Part shown: positions 31,580 to 33,926 of the stretch, one piece after another
Position numbering within the stretch: position 1 is the first letter of the stretch
Layout of the letters: each line of letters opens with the position of its first letter
Assembly: GCA_903919145.1 (NCBI GenBank)
Contig: CAIXGW010000139.1
Location: 1-33,926, forward strand
From: an uncultured Myxococcales bacterium
GTDB taxonomy: Bacteria > Myxococcota_A > UBA9042
Direction: 5' to 3'
Length of the DNA stretch: 33,926 nucleotides
Translations under genes and position numbers: made by a program
Notes under the pieces: generated by a model
Told to the model about the DNA's origin: nothing
Databases searched by the model: none
The model's input: only the letters and a program-made list of their open reading frames with translations

Positions 31580-33926
31580 CTACAGACAGATGACCCCAAA
31601 CTGGCAGGTCTTGCCCGCCGGGCATTTCTGGCCGTTGATGCACAGGTCGACGCCGCCGGGGCCGGAGCCGCCGCCGCCGGGAATCGGCAGACCTGGGGGC
31701 AAGGGCACGCAGGCCGTGAACAAGCACTGCGCTGGCGCCTGGCAGTCCGCGGTAGTCTTGCATTGGCCGGGCGAAGGGAAGTTCAGGCCCTTGGGCGTAC
31801 ACAGGCCAAAGGTGCAGGCCTGATTGTCTTTGCAGTCGCTGTTGAGGCTGCACTGTTTGGGCGCGCAGATGGCAATGAGGCACTGCTGGCTGGGGCCACA
31901 GTCGCTGTCGGCGTTGCAGAAATCTGGGCCGTTGGGGATCTGCGGCACGCAGGTGCCAAGGGCGCAGGTCAGCTGAAAAGTCTGGCCCTGGAAGTTGATC
32001 TTGGGGCAGTCAGCCGCCTTTTCGCACTCCAGGGTGGGGATCAGGCCGGGGATGCAAAAGCCTTTGTAGCACTTGTTGTTGCCCTTGCAGTCGCCGTCTT
32101 CCATGCACTGCGCAGGGATGCACAAGCCGGCCAGGCACTGCTGCTTGGGGCCGCACTGCTCGGTAGTCTGGCAGCCGCTGATGGGCAGGGTCTTGGGCAG
32201 GCACTCGCCCAGCAGGCACTGGCTGCCAGAAGGGCAGTCGTTGTCATCTTTGCACTTCTCTGGCGCGCACTTGCCAAACTGGCAGACAAAGCCCTTGGGG
32301 CACTGCGCGTCTTTGGTGCAGAGGTCGGCCGGCACCACCTGTGGCGGCAGACACTGGCCCTGGTAGCAAAAAGTGCCGACCTTGCAGTCGCTTTGCTGCG
32401 CGCACTTGCTAGGGGTCAGGCACAGCGGCGCATAGCACTGGGTGCCGGCCGGGCAGCTGGGCAGGCCGGCTCCGCACAGTGCCTCGTCGTCGCAGAGGTC
32501 GCCCTTGCCATCGCCATCGGTGTCGGTCTGCTTGGGGTTGGCGGCCACAGGGCAGTTGTCAAAGGCGTCCTGTTTGCCGTCGTTGTCGTCATCGTTGTCG
32601 CAGACGTCGCCCTGACCGTCTTTGTCTCCATCGAGCTGGTCGGGATTGGCCTTGAGCTTGCAGTTGTCTTTGCTGTCAGAGACGCCATCGGCATCGTAGT
32701 CGTCGCTCTTGTCGCAGGCGTCGCCCAGGCCGTTGCTGTTGCTATCGGCTTGATCGGGGTTGACCACCAGCGGGCAGTTGTCGATGGGGTTGGACACGCC
32801 GTCGCCGTCCAGGTCGGGGTCGCAGGTGTCGCCCTGGCCATCGCCGTCGAGGTCGGTCTGCTTGGGGTTGGGGGCGCCCGGGCAGTTGTCTTTGCTGTCT
32901 AGCACGCCGTCTTGGTCCTTGTCTGACCCCTGGGTGGCGTCAAACGGGTCGCAGGAGTCGCCAATGCCATCGGCATCGGAGTCTTTCTGCTGTGGGTTGG
33001 GCACGTACGGGCAGTTGTCGGCGATGTTGATGACCTTGTCGCCGTCCAGGTCCTTGTCGCAGACGTCGCCCAACTGGTCGCCATCGATGTTGGACTGGCC
33101 CGAGTTGGCCACATCGGCGCAGTTGTCCACGTCGTCGGCCACGCCGTCGTTGTCGTCGTCGGGGTCGCAGACATCGCCCTTGCCGTCGCTGTCGCTGTCC
33201 AGCTGGTCCAGGTTGTACTTGAACGGGCAGTTGTCTTTGCCGTTGGCCACACCGTCGTTGTCGTTGTCGCTGCTGGCCTGACTGTCTGGTCCCAGGTCCC
33301 AAACAAATTGGTCAAAGGACGGTCCGGTGTCGGCTGGGCCGCTGTCGCTGGGCTCGGCATCTGCAGCCACGTCTGCTTCAGCATCGGCCACATCGGGCTG
33401 GTTGGCGTCGGCGGCCACGATGTCGACCTGGGCAATGCTGTCTTGGCTGCCGCCGTCGGTCGCCGCCGCATCCCCTACTGGCGCATCGGCCTGCCCAGCG
33501 TCGGCGTAGACCACTGGCGGCTTGCTGGGCTGCTCGCCCAGCTGTAGGATCTTGAAAGTTAAGAAGTTCTTTGGTGGGTCGGCCTGGGCAGGAAACATGC
33601 CCACGCCGCCGTTGGCATCCACCGCGCGCAAAAACCACTGCAGAGAGGTGCCGCGCGGCTGTGGCGGAATCGCCCCCTGCCAGGCACCGCCGCCCAGCGC
33701 CGTCATCGCCACGACCGAGAACTGCGCGTCGGTGGGCCGCGACCAATAGAGGTCGACGCGGTCCAGGGCCCCGCGAGCCGCGGTGGTAGTGGCCCAGATG
33801 GCGTAGGGCTCGCTGTCATTGAAGGTGTCGCCGGGCTGGCTGACCTGGTAGAACTGCGGCGCCGCTCCATCCAGCGAAGAAGAACAAGCCTGGCCAAGCG
33901 TCGCCGCAGCGGCCAGCCCCACTATT
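31580..33926 (-). CDS. Thrombospondin-3 / Cys-rich surface lipoprotein, 5' end cut
   Basis: The frame runs off the right edge. A GTG at 33922 is inside the window, but the signal peptide probably begins beyond it, because the hydrophobic run GLAAAATLGQAC already ends in the lipobox GQAC. An Ig/Fn3-like domain follows (about 30-115: VDLYWSRP, WQGAIPPQP, LQWFLRAVDANGGVG), then an acidic Asp/Ala linker. Next are seven thrombospondin type 3 repeats, each with DNC and GDxCD and rich in DxDxDG calcium loops (about 225-470). The C-terminal 300 residues contain about ten modules of the form C-x4-5-DC-x5-C-x3-GxC-x-P, ending in a Gly/Pro spacer and one last module. It is almost certainly exported, calcium-stabilised and cross-linked by disulfides. 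Role unknown; adhesion or a scaffold is plausible. Confidence 0.9.
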   Translation of the reverse strand, partial: IVGLAAAATLGQACSSSLDGAAPQFYQVSQPGDTFNDSEPYAIWATTTAARGALDRVDLYWSRPTDAQFSVVAMTALGGGAWQGAIPPQPRGTSLQWFLRAVDANGGVGMFPAQADPPKNFLTFKILQLGEQPSKPPVVYADAGQADAPVGDAAATDGGSQDSIAQVDIVAADANQPDVADAEADVAADAEPSDSGPADTGPSFDQFVWDLGPDSQASSDNDNDGVANGKDNCPFKYNLDQLDSDSDGKGDVCDPDDDNDGVADDVDNCADVANSGQSNIDGDQLGDVCDKDLDGDKVINIADNCPYVPNPQQKDSDADGIGDSCDPFDATQGSDKDQDGVLDSKDNCPGAPNPKQTDLDGDGQGDTCDPDLDGDGVSNPIDNCPLVVNPDQADSNSNGLGDACDKSDDYDADGVSDSKDNCKLKANPDQLDGDKDGQGDVCDNDDDNDGKQDAFDNCPVAANPKQTDTDGDGKGDLCDDEALCGAGLPSCPAGTQCYAPLCLTPSKCAQQSDCKVGTFCYQGQCLPPQVVPADLCTKDAQCPKGFVCQFGKCAPEKCKDDNDCPSGSQCLLGECLPKTLPISGCQTTEQCGPKQQCLAGLCIPAQCMEDGDCKGNNKCYKGFCIPGLIPTLECEKAADCPKINFQGQTFQLTCALGTCVPQIPNGPDFCNADSDCGPSQQCLIAICAPKQCSLNSDCKDNQACTFGLCTPKGLNFPSPGQCKTTADCQAPAQCLFTACVPLPPGLPIPGGGGSGPGGVDLCINGQKCPAGKTCQFGVICL

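Noticed and set aside
30051..31823. Long plus-strand open frame of 590 codons
   Set aside because: It is the antisense of the pentapeptide-kinase gene; its apparent repeats (VGxAQVG) are the mirror of the pentapeptide codons.

Overview
The window is GC-rich, densely coded bacterial DNA with no rRNA, tRNA, insertion sequence, integrase or CRISPR array that I can see. Nine or ten of its 22 protein genes carry a lipoprotein signal (lipobox plus Cys). Several mature proteins start with Asp/Ala/Ser/Thr-rich linkers followed by Cys-rich or thrombospondin type 3 repeats. Together with an FHA-GAF-sigma54 activator and TPR/outer-membrane proteins of the 'PxGxGQF' type, this points to a Myxococcota-like (former Deltaproteobacteria, possibly Bradymonadales-like) chromosome. 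That placement is an inference from style, not from a marker gene.

Left part (1-5228). On the minus strand there is a run of an unrecognised small protein (3352-3846), a lipoprotein with a beta-rich body and Pro-rich tail (2177-3187), an alpha-glucan phosphorylase (449-2173) and a small lipoprotein cut by the window edge (1-452, ATGA overlap with the phosphorylase). A roughly 150-bp double nested palindrome (3173-3322) sits in the gap and covers the likely start of the second gene. A 7 x 13-bp tandem array (3936-4026) lies in front of a plus-strand TPR lipoprotein (4077-5228).

Middle (5329-19571). This holds folC, a 1250-residue GH57 lipoprotein with an LPDST minisatellite linker, a putative outer-membrane protein, a Cys-rich lipoprotein, a nitronate monooxygenase family enzyme, the ABC-F translation factor ettA, a propeller-like lipoprotein, an OmpA-type peptidoglycan-binding lipoprotein and a DUF3108-like exported protein.

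Right part (19575-33926). A minus-strand series carries an aldehyde dehydrogenase, a phosphoglycolate phosphatase-like HAD enzyme, a pentameric ligand-gated ion channel homologue overlapping a lipid-anchored prolyl oligopeptidase, an FHA-GAF-sigma54 activator, a TPR/membrane protein, a pentapeptide-repeat/TPR/APH-kinase fusion and a thrombospondin-3/Cys-rich surface lipoprotein running off the edge. One plus-strand gene (25516-26370) encodes a double-DUF350 membrane protein.

The most coherent functional theme is glucan use: an exported GH57 amylase-like enzyme and a cytoplasmic phosphorylase, about 4.5 kb apart on the same strand. The items most worth a second look are the nested palindrome doublet, the pentapeptide-TPR-kinase fusion and the channel/peptidase gene pair. 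No single undescribed defence-like system is evident.
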